DNA from: Dysosmobacter segnis
GTDB lineage: Bacteria > Bacillota > Clostridia > Oscillospirales > Oscillospiraceae
Length of the DNA: 64,000 nucleotides
Direction: 5' to 3'
NCBI RefSeq assembly: GCF_014297285.1
Contig: NZ_JACOQI010000015.1
Coordinates: 1 to 64,000, forward strand
The position numbers were made by a program, and so were the translations under genes. The notes beneath the pieces were generated by a model. It was not told the origin of the DNA and made no database searches. It saw nothing but the letters and a program-made list of their open reading frames with translations. Below, piece after piece: positions 23,072 to 31,630 of this stretch (its first letter is position 1; the number at the start of each line of letters is the position of its first letter).

Positions 23072-23860
23072 ATGGCCAAAGCTGTTTACTACCCGAAGGG
23101 TGAGAGGCAAAAGACCATCATCAAGCTTTTGAACTCTCTGGAAGGGCGCTATTCCAGGTGGGATATTTGGCAGGATTTCATTGTCCTGTCTGCCGTCAGC
23201 ATTGCCAATGCTTTCGGTGGCCCATACAGAGAGCAACGCGAAGCGATGTATCTGGAGCGTAGCAAAAAATACTCAACCTCCGAGCTGGAAGTCTTAGCGC
23301 AGATGCTCGCCGAAGTTGTCGATGAGATGGAGCAAAATCCAGATCAGGATATGCTTGGCGAGCTGTTCATGGCATTGGGCCTTGCGAATGAGTGGAAGGG
23401 GCAGTTCTTTACACCCTATGACATCTGCAGAGCGATGGCAGCCATGAATCTGGGTGAGGATCTGAAAAGTCAGATAGAGGAAAAAGGCTGGGTATCTGTG
23501 AGTGATCCCGCCTGTGGGGCCGGCGCATTACTGCTTGCCTTCGCAAACGAGTGCAAAAGGAACCACATCAACTATCAGACTTCCGTTTTCTTTGTCGCGC
23601 AAGACATTGACTTCTTGGCGGGCTGCATGTGCTACATCCAGATGAGCCTACTCGGCTGTCCCGGCTATGTGGTCATTGACGATTCCATCCTCCATCCGGC
23701 GCAGAGCTACAATGAGGACGGACTTATCCCCAAGAACAGCCCCAATGTCTGGCTCACCCCGATGTATTTCAGGGATGTCTGGCATTGGCGGAGAATTTTC
23801 GCACAGCTGGACCTAATTACTCAGACAAAGGAGAGAACGCATGGAAAACCTGACATGTAA
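23072..23860 (+). CDS. N6-methylase-like protein, degenerate
   Basis: 262 residues. Contains the HsdM-type QFFTP-x-x-I-C segment (about 112) and the SAM-binding loop DPACGAGALLL (about 147), but where the catalytic NPPY/F motif should follow the second acidic strand, the chain reads NVWLTPMYF. It may have lost base-flipping catalysis or act as a SAM-binding regulator. The start overlaps the upstream stop region. No restriction or specificity subunit is nearby. Confidence 0.75.
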   Translation: MAKAVYYPKGERQKTIIKLLNSLEGRYSRWDIWQDFIVLSAVSIANAFGGPYREQREAMYLERSKKYSTSELEVLAQMLAEVVDEMEQNPDQDMLGELFMALGLANEWKGQFFTPYDICRAMAAMNLGEDLKSQIEEKGWVSVSDPACGAGALLLAFANECKRNHINYQTSVFFVAQDIDFLAGCMCYIQMSLLGCPGYVVIDDSILHPAQSYNEDGLIPKNSPNVWLTPMYFRDVWHWRRIFAQLDLITQTKERTHGKPDM

Positions 23861-24404
23861 GGGACTGAGTGCCGCTCATCGGAGAATGCTGATCAAATGC
23901 ATTACCGAAGAGATTGGCAGCATTCCTGAACCGGTGGAAATCGAGTTCATGGAGCCCATTCGACGGAAACAGTATTCATCGCTATGGTACGGCGGCCAGA
24001 TCGCTGCCATTCGGGTTCACGGTTGCGTTTTTGAGGTCCATGCATTAGGCGATGTCTACGCATGGCTCTATGACAAGAGCGACCGCAATCGCGAACTGCT
24101 CTATGTGAAGGACAAGAACAACTCCGGCCGATTTGGATCGGATATCCAGCCTTATCTCAAGACTGACCGTGCTTTGGTAGCAGCAATCTGCAGGAAGCAC
24201 AATCGGTATTGGATCGATATGGAGCATAACAACTGGTGGGAATGCTCTGTCTATACACCGGATGGAGTATTCCATGATTTGATGTGGGTGCTGGATAGCG
24301 ACCACATTTTCGCTGGAATCAGGGAGGTGTTCTGTCACATGGACGCAGTTCTGAAGGATCTCGGTGTCCCGGCGGGAAACGAGGGTTCGGAGGTGTCATC
24401 ATGA
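23841..24404 (+). CDS. Hypothetical protein
   Basis: 187 residues, overlapping the methylase-like gene by 20 bp and the next gene by 4 bp (ATGA). Rich in aromatic residues and His/Cys (CVFEVHALGDVYAWLYDK; MEHNNWWECSVY). No recognised domain. Tight overlap places it in the DNA-maintenance operon. Confidence 0.65.
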   Translation: MENLTCKGLSAAHRRMLIKCITEEIGSIPEPVEIEFMEPIRRKQYSSLWYGGQIAAIRVHGCVFEVHALGDVYAWLYDKSDRNRELLYVKDKNNSGRFGSDIQPYLKTDRALVAAICRKHNRYWIDMEHNNWWECSVYTPDGVFHDLMWVLDSDHIFAGIREVFCHMDAVLKDLGVPAGNEGSEVSS

Positions 24405-24595
24405 GCAGTTTTCGAATTCCCTTGGTTTGGCAGATGTACGGGCATGTGGATGTAGAGGCTGATACCCTGGACGACGCTATCGAATACGCCTTGGGGCCGG
24501 ATTGCCCGCTTCCTGAAGGCGAGTATGTAGATGACTCGATCCAGGTGGACGATCTGCTTTTGAACCAGGAGGCAACCCATGAAAGCCATCAATGA
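24401..24595 (+). CDS. Small acidic protein
   Basis: 64 residues starting MSSFRIPLVWQMYGHVDVEA; strongly acidic middle and tail. The WxMYGxVxVxAxxxxxAxxxA pattern is seen in small phage and ICE proteins with a predicted beta-alpha unit. Function unknown. ATGA overlap upstream and 17-bp overlap downstream. Confidence 0.65.
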   Translation: MSSFRIPLVWQMYGHVDVEADTLDDAIEYALGPDCPLPEGEYVDDSIQVDDLLLNQEATHESHQ

Positions 24596-24833
24596 GCACT
24601 TTGAAGTTGGGCAGCAATACTATGCTCTCGTCAGTAAAGAGGTGTTGGTGGTGTCTGAAGTTTTGCAGCCTGGAATGTACCCGTCAGGCTCCGGAGGATA
24701 CCATACGCTCCGGTCGCCGATGGTTCGGTTCAGAAGTGAGAAGACTGGCTTAGTGCATACCTGCAGCCTTGAGCTGGCCAAGCATCTGCTGCTTGCCAAG
24801 CGACAGACAGCAAAAGAAAAAGGGGTTGGTTGA
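24579..24833 (+). CDS. Small hypothetical protein
   Basis: 84 residues beginning MKAINEHFEVGQQYYAL. Beta-rich with a Gly/Ser loop (MYPSGSGGYHTL) and a helical basic tail. Overlaps its upstream neighbour by 17 bp. Not recognised. Confidence 0.6.
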   Translation: MKAINEHFEVGQQYYALVSKEVLVVSEVLQPGMYPSGSGGYHTLRSPMVRFRSEKTGLVHTCSLELAKHLLLAKRQTAKEKGVG

Positions 24834-24835
24834 TC

Positions 24836-25096
24836 ATGAATAAGGCACGACGCTTCGTCATTGAGACTCCGCTTGGAAAGCTTGAGGTCTACGCCAAGCA
24901 CGATAAGAGCGATTGTGCGGAAGACTATCCCGGCGTCTTTATCGACTTTGTACGCGAGGATGGCGCCACGGTCGTGCTGGCTTGTGTGGAGTATGATCCG
25001 GACAAAGATTTGCTCCAGACAGTCGTCTATGGCGATTGCGCATCGGACGAGCCAACAGCGATTGTTGAACACTACAATACTGATTTTGAAGAATGA
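24836..25096 (+). CDS. Small hypothetical protein
   Basis: 86 residues from the ATG at 24836, 2 bp after the previous stop. Acidic, beta-rich, with an HYNTDFEE end. Proteins with this LGKLxVYAKxD opening occur next to single-strand DNA-related genes in Clostridia elements. Function unknown. Confidence 0.6.
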   Translation: MNKARRFVIETPLGKLEVYAKHDKSDCAEDYPGVFIDFVREDGATVVLACVEYDPDKDLLQTVVYGDCASDEPTAIVEHYNTDFEE

Positions 25097-25108
25097 GGAG
25101 GATCGATT

Positions 25109-25651
25109 ATGCCTAATTGGGCGTTTGGAACTGTTAAGGTGACTGGTACTCGCGAGGGTGTCAAGTCTTTTGTGGAGCGTTTCATCAGCAGCGATGATCA
25201 ATCAACTGTCCCCGGAAAGCGGTTTTTTGCCCGAAGCTTTTCCGAGCAGAAGCGAGAGCAGAGCGTCAAGGATGCCATGGAAGAATTCGAGGGGAAAGCA
25301 GATAACGAAACTGCTGAGCATTCCTTCCTCATCATGTTTGCCTGGTCTGTTTGGTCCTGCATGATTGATGGTTACCCCCAGCGAAATGATGCCGAGTGCA
25401 TCACGCTGAGTGAGGCCTGTATGGAGGATCATGTAGCTGTTGAAATCCGCTCTACGGAGACCGGAATGTGCTTTGAGGAACATGTCACCTGCGACGAGGA
25501 TGGCAATCTTAACCATGCTGAACGAGACCTGAGCCGCTGCAAGTGCCGCAACTGCGGTGAGATCAGCCTCTTCGGATCTTTTGAGGATCTGGACGATGCT
25601 GAGTGCTCGGAATGCGGTGAATGTGGTTTCGACCGTTGTGAGGAGGAGTGA
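25109..25651 (+). CDS. Api92-like/DUF1281-type protein with zinc ribbon
   Basis: 180 residues, GAGGA before ATG. The opening MPNWAFGTVKVTG and the following helix (VKSFVERF) match the Api92-like group found on plasmids and phages. The last 35 residues form a four-Cys ribbon (CKCRNCGE ... CSECGECGF). Likely a nucleic-acid or protein-binding accessory factor of the element. Confidence 0.75.
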   Translation: MPNWAFGTVKVTGTREGVKSFVERFISSDDQSTVPGKRFFARSFSEQKREQSVKDAMEEFEGKADNETAEHSFLIMFAWSVWSCMIDGYPQRNDAECITLSEACMEDHVAVEIRSTETGMCFEEHVTCDEDGNLNHAERDLSRCKCRNCGEISLFGSFEDLDDAECSECGECGFDRCEEE

Positions 25652-25654
25652 TTT

Positions 25655-26692
25655 ATGGCGCTGAATTTGAATTACACACCCAATAAGCTGGTCGATATCA
25701 CCACCCTCACTGAGGATCAGTGGTTGGACTGGCGGCGCAAAGGGATTGGCGGCAGCGATGTAGCTGTCGCCCTTAATTCCTCTCCGTATCGCACGGCCAG
25801 AGAACTCTACTATGACAAGATCGGAGTGGTCATGGCAGATGAAGGCCCGGATAAGAGCATCACTTTCCAAATTGGGCATCTGCTCGAGGATGTGGTGGCT
25901 CAGATCTTCGCCAAGAAGACCGGCCTGTCTGTCTTTGAAGACCACTGGATGTACCAGCATCCTATTTTCCCGTTCCTGATTGCCGATGTAGACCGGTTCG
26001 TTATGCTTCCGGATGGTCGAAAGGCCATCCTCGAATGCAAAACCGCGCACTATGATATGCAGTTCAAGTGGGCGAATGGCTCTGTGCCACGCCATTATGA
26101 GCTGCAGGTGCGACACTACATGGCCGTCATGAACATCGATGTCGCCTTTATCGCATGCCTGTTTTCCAACAATGAGAACGACTTCGTATGGCAGAAGATT
26201 GAGCGCGACCTCGATGAGGAGGAGAATACGATTATGGAGCTGGAGGCGTTCTGGCACAATCATGTTCTGGCTCGTGTGGAACCGCCTCTGGTAGAAAAGC
26301 CGGATGCAGTGCTGGAGTCCCTTCGTCGTTATTTCGGGCCGGCCGATAAGTCTGAGCCGAGTGTTGATTTGGACTGCAAGTTCCTTGGCAGCCTGAAAGA
26401 AATTCTGAACCTGAAGGAGGAAAAGAAGGTGATCGATGCGCAGTCCAAAGCATTGGAGACACGCATCAAGTCGCTCTACGCCCCCATTGTCGAGCAAATG
26501 GGGACTGCCTGTAAGGCGTCCTGTGAGCACGGCAGTGAGTGCTTCAGAGTAACCTACAATCCTCAATACAGGGAAGGGATCAACAAGGACAGGCTGTCAG
26601 CGCTGAGAGCCCAGTATCCGGAAATCTACGACGAGTTCGTCGATCAGACAGAATTGAGAATTTTCAAGGTGGTCAAGACGGCCATCGCATAA
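25655..26692 (+). CDS. YqaJ-family viral recombinase (lambda exonuclease type)
   Basis: 345 residues. Residues 20-200 hold the PD-(D/E)XK core: GGSDVAVAL (about 32), GHLLED (about 73), ADVDRF (about 110) and the catalytic ILECK (about 129). C-terminal coiled coil (KEEKKVIDAQSKALETRIK) may trimerise. The protein resects double-stranded ends for single-strand annealing. It lies 11 bp before RecD2 and 2.3 kb before a possible annealing protein. Confidence 0.92.
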   Translation: MALNLNYTPNKLVDITTLTEDQWLDWRRKGIGGSDVAVALNSSPYRTARELYYDKIGVVMADEGPDKSITFQIGHLLEDVVAQIFAKKTGLSVFEDHWMYQHPIFPFLIADVDRFVMLPDGRKAILECKTAHYDMQFKWANGSVPRHYELQVRHYMAVMNIDVAFIACLFSNNENDFVWQKIERDLDEEENTIMELEAFWHNHVLARVEPPLVEKPDAVLESLRRYFGPADKSEPSVDLDCKFLGSLKEILNLKEEKKVIDAQSKALETRIKSLYAPIVEQMGTACKASCEHGSECFRVTYNPQYREGINKDRLSALRAQYPEIYDEFVDQTELRIFKVVKTAIA

Positions 26693-26703
26693 GGAGTGAT
26701 CGA

Positions 26704-28914
26704 ATGCTATGTCGATATGAGCGCACCATCTTCAAGTCGGATAAGGGCTTCTGCATCTTCTCCTACAGCACCGAGGATCAGTCAGTTCCCAAGGAAGCGC
26801 ATAACCGATCGTTCTACCACGACGATAAGATCCACTTCACGGCAATCGGCTATCACCTTGTAGCCTCAAATGCCGTGGAAGTAGAACTTGATGGCACCTG
26901 GGAGAACTCGAAACATGGTCTTCAGCTATCGGTCTCAATGTGTAAGGAGATTGTTCCTACAAATCAGGCTGGTATCCTCGCATACCTGAGTAGTGGTGTG
27001 ATTAAGGGCGTTGGCCCGGAGATTGCCAAAGCCATTGTTGCAAGGTTTGGGGATAAGACCATGGAGGTGCTGGACAAGGAGCCACAGAAGCTGCTGAGCA
27101 TCAAGGGAATCGCCCAGAGGAAGCTCAAGGCCATCATCGCCTCCTATGAGGAGACAAAGGCCCTGAGCGACCTTATGATCTACTTGGCGCCGTTTGGTGT
27201 TTCAATGAAGAAGGCTGCGATGATCAAAGAAGAGTTCGGCGACAACAGCCTGAAGATCGTGAAGTCGGATCCCTTCCAGCTTTGTAAGATCAAAGGGTTT
27301 GGCTTTATGACCGTGGACTCGATTGCCCGCAAAACCAAGGTAAGCCTAAAGCATCCTATGCGATACTCCGGCGCAATCAATTATGTGCTGGATGAGGCCA
27401 GGGTATCTGGGCATCTCTTTCTCACCGTTGATGAGACCGTGGGTCAGTGCTATGACCTGCTCAACTCGGATTGTGAAGAAGAGGTGGTCTCCGAGGAGGA
27501 GATCCGACAGGCCATCTCCAATGAGCGTGTTGAGTCCCGTGTCTATGTTGAGGGATCTCGTGTGTACCTGAGCTATGAGCGTATGTGCGAAGTCAAAGCT
27601 GCCAAGCGGATTGTGTCCATGCTCCTCCAGGAAGGGTTCGATGAGATCCGTGACCTGGATGAAAAGATCGATCGGGCGGAGAAAAACTTGCATCAGAGAC
27701 TGGCCCCTTCTCAGCGCAATGCTGTGAAGCTATGCTTGTCCTATCCCATATCCATCATGACTGGTGGACCGGGCAGCGGCAAGACGACAACGCTAAGGTT
27801 TATCTTGGACATCTACCAGGCAGCGTTCCCGTCAAACGAGATCCTTTTGGCTGCACCCACCGGTAGAGCCAGTCGGCGAATGTCGGAGCAAACGGGCAAA
27901 TATGCCTCCACGCTTCACTCTGCTCTTGGTCTGGTCACCGAAGAGGATAGTCCACTCAACGATACGGAAATGCTTTCTGCAGATCTTATCGTGGTGGATG
28001 AGTTCTCCATGGTGGATATGCGCCTTGCGTATGTGCTGATGGAGCGAATCAAGCCAGGAGCCCAACTGATCATCGTAGGTGATGCTGACCAGCTTCCATC
28101 TGTCGGTGCCGGCAATGTGTTACGGGAGATGATCCGTAGCGAGAAGGTGCCAACGGCAGTTTTGGAAACGGTATTCCGGCAGGCATCCAATAGTCGGATA
28201 ATCACCAATGCCCATGCAATCAATCATAATGACACACATCTACAGTATGGGGATGACTTCCAGATGCTCGAAGTGCAAAACTCGGAAGAGGCAGCGCGGC
28301 TGGTCATTAAAAACTATCTGCGCGAAGTTGCAATTCATGGCATAGAGAATGTTCAGATCCTATCGCCGTTTCGGAAGCGTGGCGCTGTGGCGTCCAATGC
28401 ATTGAACGAGACAATACGGGAACTCGTCAACCCTCCGAACAATCTGAAAAAGGAAATGAAGTGTGGCAGCCGGGTCTTCCGTGTGGGCGATCGCATTATG
28501 CAGACTGTAAACAGGATCAATGTGTCGAATGGCGATGTCGGTATCATAACCGACGTGGAGACAGAGGATGATGATACGATTGCGCGTGTCAAGCTTCTGG
28601 ATGGGCGTGAGCTGAGCTATACGCAGGAAATGTTGGAGGACCTTGAGTTTTCCTACTGTACGACCATCCATAAGAGCCAAGGACAAGAGTATCCGGTCAT
28701 CATCGTTCCTCTTCTGAAGGAGCACTATATCATGTTGCGGCGAAATCTGCTCTATACAGCGGTGACCAGAGCCAAGGCAAAGGTCATTCTGATTGGGCAG
28801 AAACAAGCCGTATTTATTGCGATCCACAAATGTGATGTGGGTCAACGGAACACCGTCCTCGCTGATCGAATCGTGGCTTACTACAACCGCGAGCTCTGCA
28901 AGCGAGTGACTTGA
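26704..28914 (+). CDS. recD2: RecD2-like SF1B helicase
   Basis: 736 residues from the ATG at 26704 (AAGGAG 8 bp upstream; a longer in-frame start at 26539 lies inside yqaJ). N-terminal OB-like part, tandem helix-hairpin-helix units (residues 95-220), then helicase motifs: Walker A GGPGSGKTTT (about 355), motif II DEFSMVD (about 434), motif III GDADQLPSVG (about 459), motif VI YTAVTRAK (about 690). A 5'-3' DNA helicase in repair or element replication. Full length. Confidence 0.95.
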   Translation: MLCRYERTIFKSDKGFCIFSYSTEDQSVPKEAHNRSFYHDDKIHFTAIGYHLVASNAVEVELDGTWENSKHGLQLSVSMCKEIVPTNQAGILAYLSSGVIKGVGPEIAKAIVARFGDKTMEVLDKEPQKLLSIKGIAQRKLKAIIASYEETKALSDLMIYLAPFGVSMKKAAMIKEEFGDNSLKIVKSDPFQLCKIKGFGFMTVDSIARKTKVSLKHPMRYSGAINYVLDEARVSGHLFLTVDETVGQCYDLLNSDCEEEVVSEEEIRQAISNERVESRVYVEGSRVYLSYERMCEVKAAKRIVSMLLQEGFDEIRDLDEKIDRAEKNLHQRLAPSQRNAVKLCLSYPISIMTGGPGSGKTTTLRFILDIYQAAFPSNEILLAAPTGRASRRMSEQTGKYASTLHSALGLVTEEDSPLNDTEMLSADLIVVDEFSMVDMRLAYVLMERIKPGAQLIIVGDADQLPSVGAGNVLREMIRSEKVPTAVLETVFRQASNSRIITNAHAINHNDTHLQYGDDFQMLEVQNSEEAARLVIKNYLREVAIHGIENVQILSPFRKRGAVASNALNETIRELVNPPNNLKKEMKCGSRVFRVGDRIMQTVNRINVSNGDVGIITDVETEDDDTIARVKLLDGRELSYTQEMLEDLEFSYCTTIHKSQGQEYPVIIVPLLKEHYIMLRRNLLYTAVTRAKAKVILIGQKQAVFIAIHKCDVGQRNTVLADRIVAYYNRELCKRVT

Positions 28915-28978
28915 TTTTTGGGAACCGGGGTGGTCAGAAGCCACCTCGTTTCTACATTTATTATGAAGGGAAGACTCA
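28915..28978 (+). other. Intergenic hairpin leader, copy 1
   Basis: After GATTTTTGGG, a stem GGTGG/CCACC is followed by CGTTTCTACATTTATTATGA just before the ribosome site of the next gene. The same order of parts recurs at 31487-31562. It may be an RNA processing or translation signal; no T-run follows. Confidence 0.45.
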
Positions 28979-28980
28979 AC

Positions 28981-29796
28981 ATGAGTGAATTGAACACAAA
29001 CGCGATCCCGGCCATCAATGCCGTTGAAGGATTTAACCCTGCTGACTTTGTGCGTAACACCGTTGGAGAAGAAGGTGAAAACGATCTCTATTTGGATGTC
29101 AAGTACCGACTCCTCTGGTTCCGGCTGCACTGCCCGAACGGCAAGATTGATCCGGAGCTTGTACATCTAGACGAGAAGAGCGCTGTTGTCTGCTGCAAGG
29201 TCTACGCAGACAAGGCTGACCCTGCTGACCAGTTCATTGGGAAAGCCTACTCTCAGCGCTTTCCTACTGAGGAGCGTTTTGGAGATCGCTTCCTGGAGAT
29301 AGCAGAAACGGTGGCAAAAGGGCGTGCGCTGGCCGATGCCGGCTATGGTACGCAGTTCTGCATGAATGGAGAAACCCTGGCGAGCATCATCGCTGACGCT
29401 CCCATCAAAATGCCGCCTGATGAAGACGCCGGACATCCGGGAAATGTAGCGGCCAGCTTTACTGCGCAGCCGATGCCTCCTGCAGTTCCGGCTCAGAGTG
29501 CTCCGGTGTCTCAGCCACCTCAGCAGATGCAGCCTCAGACACCCGCACAGCAGCCGAAAGCAGCTGCGCCTGAACCGCCCAAGACGGTTGATGAGTATAT
29601 GAGAGTCATGACCATCGAGCAGGCCAAGGCCGTTAAGGTTGATTTCGGCCGCTTTAACGGTTGGACCCTGGGCGATATTGCCATGAAGAACCCCGGAGAT
29701 TTGGCGTGGTATGTGAAGAACTATTCTGGCCATAACCTTGCACTCAAGGCAGGTGCCACAAAGCTGCTGGAAGCTGTTGGTCAGATGGCCAGCTGA
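28981..29796 (+). CDS. Possible single-strand annealing protein with C-terminal DUF3820-like domain
   Basis: 271 residues. The N-terminal 130 residues (KYRLLWFRLHCPNG, VVCCKVYADKAD, AETVAKGRALADAGYGTQF) resemble the Rad52/Sak-type annealing proteins of phages. A Pro/Gln-rich linker (about 150-205) leads to a small domain with FGRFNGWTLGDIAMKNP, as at the end of exonuclease X-like proteins. Its place between RecD2, YqaJ and primase genes supports a recombination role. Family assignment is from pattern and context only. Confidence 0.65.
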   Translation: MSELNTNAIPAINAVEGFNPADFVRNTVGEEGENDLYLDVKYRLLWFRLHCPNGKIDPELVHLDEKSAVVCCKVYADKADPADQFIGKAYSQRFPTEERFGDRFLEIAETVAKGRALADAGYGTQFCMNGETLASIIADAPIKMPPDEDAGHPGNVAASFTAQPMPPAVPAQSAPVSQPPQQMQPQTPAQQPKAAAPEPPKTVDEYMRVMTIEQAKAVKVDFGRFNGWTLGDIAMKNPGDLAWYVKNYSGHNLALKAGATKLLEAVGQMAS

Positions 29797-29824
29797 TTGG
29801 GCCCCTCACCGAGGGAGGTGATTG

Positions 29825-30919
29825 ATGATGGGCAGAAAACCAGATCTGCCATGTGACATCGAACAGGTAATTGATTTGCTTGGAATTGAAGTGATCAGAG
29901 ATACCGGCACGCAACTACATTGTAGGTGTCCATTCTGTGCAGATCGAAAAGCTCATATGAATGTGAAGATCCGAGACAATGTGTTTCGGTGCAACCGCTG
30001 CGGCAAAGGTGGGGGCATCCTCCACCTTTACGCAGAGTTTTGCGAAGTCACCCTCCATACGGCCTATGAGGAGCTTTGTAAGATATTCGGTCCCGACAGC
30101 AATGAAAAACCGCGCGAGTATAAGAGAAGGCGGAAGATAATTGAGACAGCGGAACTGCCGATAGCCTCAGCTGAGGTGCGAGATAACACCTATTCAAATC
30201 TGCTCTCACTTTTGACCCTGTGCCCCACACATCAAGCATCGCTGAAGGAACGAGGCCTGACCCGAGATGAGATTGACTGGCTTGGCTATCGGACAACCCC
30301 CACGACACGCCTGAGACGGATCGTGACTGAGTTGCTGGAGCGCGGTTGTGTTCTTGATGGTGTTCCTGGTTTCTATTGCCAGAAAGATACCGGGCAGTGG
30401 ACGCTCGACATCAGAGGTTCTGGAATCATGCTCCCGGATCGAAATCTTAATGGGCAAATTGAGGCCATTCAGGTTCGACTCGACAAGGTTTATAACCAGA
30501 AGTTCTATAACCTAACGAGCATCGATCAGTACTATGGAACACAGTCCAAGTGCTGTCCACATTATGTCGGGGTTCACGAAGGCGACGAGGTAGTCTGTCT
30601 CACAGAAGGCGTGATGAAGGCAGATATTGCCTACAGTTTTGCACTTGGCACCTCATATGAAAGTGGTTTTGCCGGCCTTACCGGAGTGCCAAGCTATTCC
30701 CAGTTCGAGCGTGCGCTTGAAGAGCTTAACTCTATCGGCGTGGTACGAATCAACATTATGGTTGACTCGGACTACCAGGTCAAAGAAGAGGTCCGAAAGG
30801 CGCGTGATCGCTATATCGAAATGGGGGTTGCTGCTGGCTTTGAGGTGGCTCCGATTACCTGGACACAAAAGCGGAAAGGCGTAGATGATCTCTATAAGCA
30901 CCTTTTCCGGAACAAATGA
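29825..30919 (+). CDS. CHC2 zinc-finger primase with Toprim-like domain
   Basis: 364 residues from the ATG at 29825 (GGAGG 6 bp upstream). CHC2 finger near 36-65 (CRCPFC ... FRCNRCGKGG), linker, then a DUF3854/Toprim-like region with VCLTEGVMKADIA (about 258), LTGVPS and MVDSDYQ (about 315) as metal ligands. It probably primes replication of the element. No helicase loader or origin-binding protein was recognised beside it. Confidence 0.88.
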   Translation: MMGRKPDLPCDIEQVIDLLGIEVIRDTGTQLHCRCPFCADRKAHMNVKIRDNVFRCNRCGKGGGILHLYAEFCEVTLHTAYEELCKIFGPDSNEKPREYKRRRKIIETAELPIASAEVRDNTYSNLLSLLTLCPTHQASLKERGLTRDEIDWLGYRTTPTTRLRRIVTELLERGCVLDGVPGFYCQKDTGQWTLDIRGSGIMLPDRNLNGQIEAIQVRLDKVYNQKFYNLTSIDQYYGTQSKCCPHYVGVHEGDEVVCLTEGVMKADIAYSFALGTSYESGFAGLTGVPSYSQFERALEELNSIGVVRINIMVDSDYQVKEEVRKARDRYIEMGVAAGFEVAPITWTQKRKGVDDLYKHLFRNK

Positions 30920-30928
30920 TTATGACTT

Positions 30929-30954
30929 GGGCTGCAGCATTTTAGCTGCAGCCC
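30929..30954 (+). terminator. Intergenic hairpin
   Basis: Perfect 9-bp stem GGGCTGCAG / CTGCAGCCC with 8-nt loop followed by TCTGCGTATGAGGAG, the ribosome site of the next gene. The lack of a T-run makes it a weak terminator; like the copies at 28915 and 31487 it sits just before a Shine-Dalgarno. Confidence 0.5.
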
Positions 30955-30976
30955 TCTGCGTATGAGGAGAATCTAT

Positions 30977-31357
30977 ATGGTTCCTATTGAAAACCAAGAG
31001 CGACCGAACATCAAGTCAGTCTATACTTGCTCGAACTGTGAGAAGGCTCTGTTTGATGGCGATGATGACCATCCGAGATGGAACTTCTGCCCCATGTGCG
31101 GCCAGGAGATTGAGTGGGATAAATCTGCAAAGGTCGTTTGGGAAGAAAAAAACTGTAATGTCTGTGGCGGTTGGCTTGTTAAGCGCCACCCTGCAGGTTT
31201 TTGGTATGCCTCAAGCGACTATATTGGGATGGATACCTGCTACACCTGTTGGCTCGAGGAGTGCCTTACGACCAACTGCCTTGGCTGTAAGCGAGGGAAC
31301 TATCCGGACTGCAAGTGGATTGATTTGAAAAAGTCTTATCAGGAGGAAGACAAATGA
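30977..31357 (+). CDS. Zinc-ribbon protein
   Basis: 126 residues from the ATG at 30977 (GAGGAG 7 bp upstream). Three Cys clusters: YTCSNCEKALF / NFCPMCGQEIEW forms a classic zinc ribbon; CNVCGGW / CYTCWLEECL and CLGCKRG add at least one more metal site. Similar small ribbons accompany primase genes on mobile elements. Specific role unknown. Confidence 0.75.
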   Translation: MVPIENQERPNIKSVYTCSNCEKALFDGDDDHPRWNFCPMCGQEIEWDKSAKVVWEEKNCNVCGGWLVKRHPAGFWYASSDYIGMDTCYTCWLEECLTTNCLGCKRGNYPDCKWIDLKKSYQEEDK

Positions 31358-31488
31358 GCGTTGAGATCTATATTGATGACTTGAAGCCTGACATTCAAAG
31401 ACAGGTATTGGAAGAGCTGGGGCTCGAAACTGCAGAAGATGGGAATTATGATATTATCCCTCTTTTCAGCGTAGAGAGACCGGAATGA
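31354..31488 (+). CDS. Small acidic protein
   Basis: 44 residues starting MSVEIYIDDLKPDIQRQV, overlapping the ribbon gene stop by 4 bp (ATGA) with AGGAGG 9 bp upstream. Pattern (beta strand, L-x-P-x-x-Q-x-x-x-L helix, then D-G-N-Y-D) is that of small Clostridia element proteins with no known role. Too short for routine ORF calls but its translation signals are good. Confidence 0.65.
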   Translation: MSVEIYIDDLKPDIQRQVLEELGLETAEDGNYDIIPLFSVERPE

Positions 31489-31562
31489 TTTTTGGGCAGA
31501 TCACAAATTTTTAGTAGAGGGGGGGTGGTCAAACACACCCTCATTTCTACATTCATTATGAG
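31487..31562 (+). other. Intergenic hairpin leader, copy 2
   Basis: GATTTTTGGG, a GGGTG/CACCC stem (GGGGGTGGTCAAACACACCC) and CATTTCTACATTCATTATGA repeat the layout at 28915-28978 with the same spacing order. The conserved tail after the stem suggests selection on RNA or DNA sequence rather than chance. Confidence 0.45.
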
Positions 31563-31586
31563 GAGTGAACTGCTGGAATAATCCAA

Positions 31587-31630
31587 ATAATACTAGGGAT
31601 AATATCCCAAGGAGGTGCTATCGGTATTAT
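31587..31630 (+). promoter_or_regulatory. Inverted repeat around ribosome site
   Basis: ATAATAC (31587-31593) pairs with GTATTAT (31624-31630), the latter reaching into the start codon of the DUF6870-like gene. Inside lies GGGATAATATCCC and the AAGGAGG. Folding would hide the start codon. Confidence 0.4.

Noticed and set aside
25202..26566. 454-codon minus-strand ORF
   Set aside because: Antisense to the Api92-like and YqaJ genes, both of which have good starts, motifs and operon spacing.
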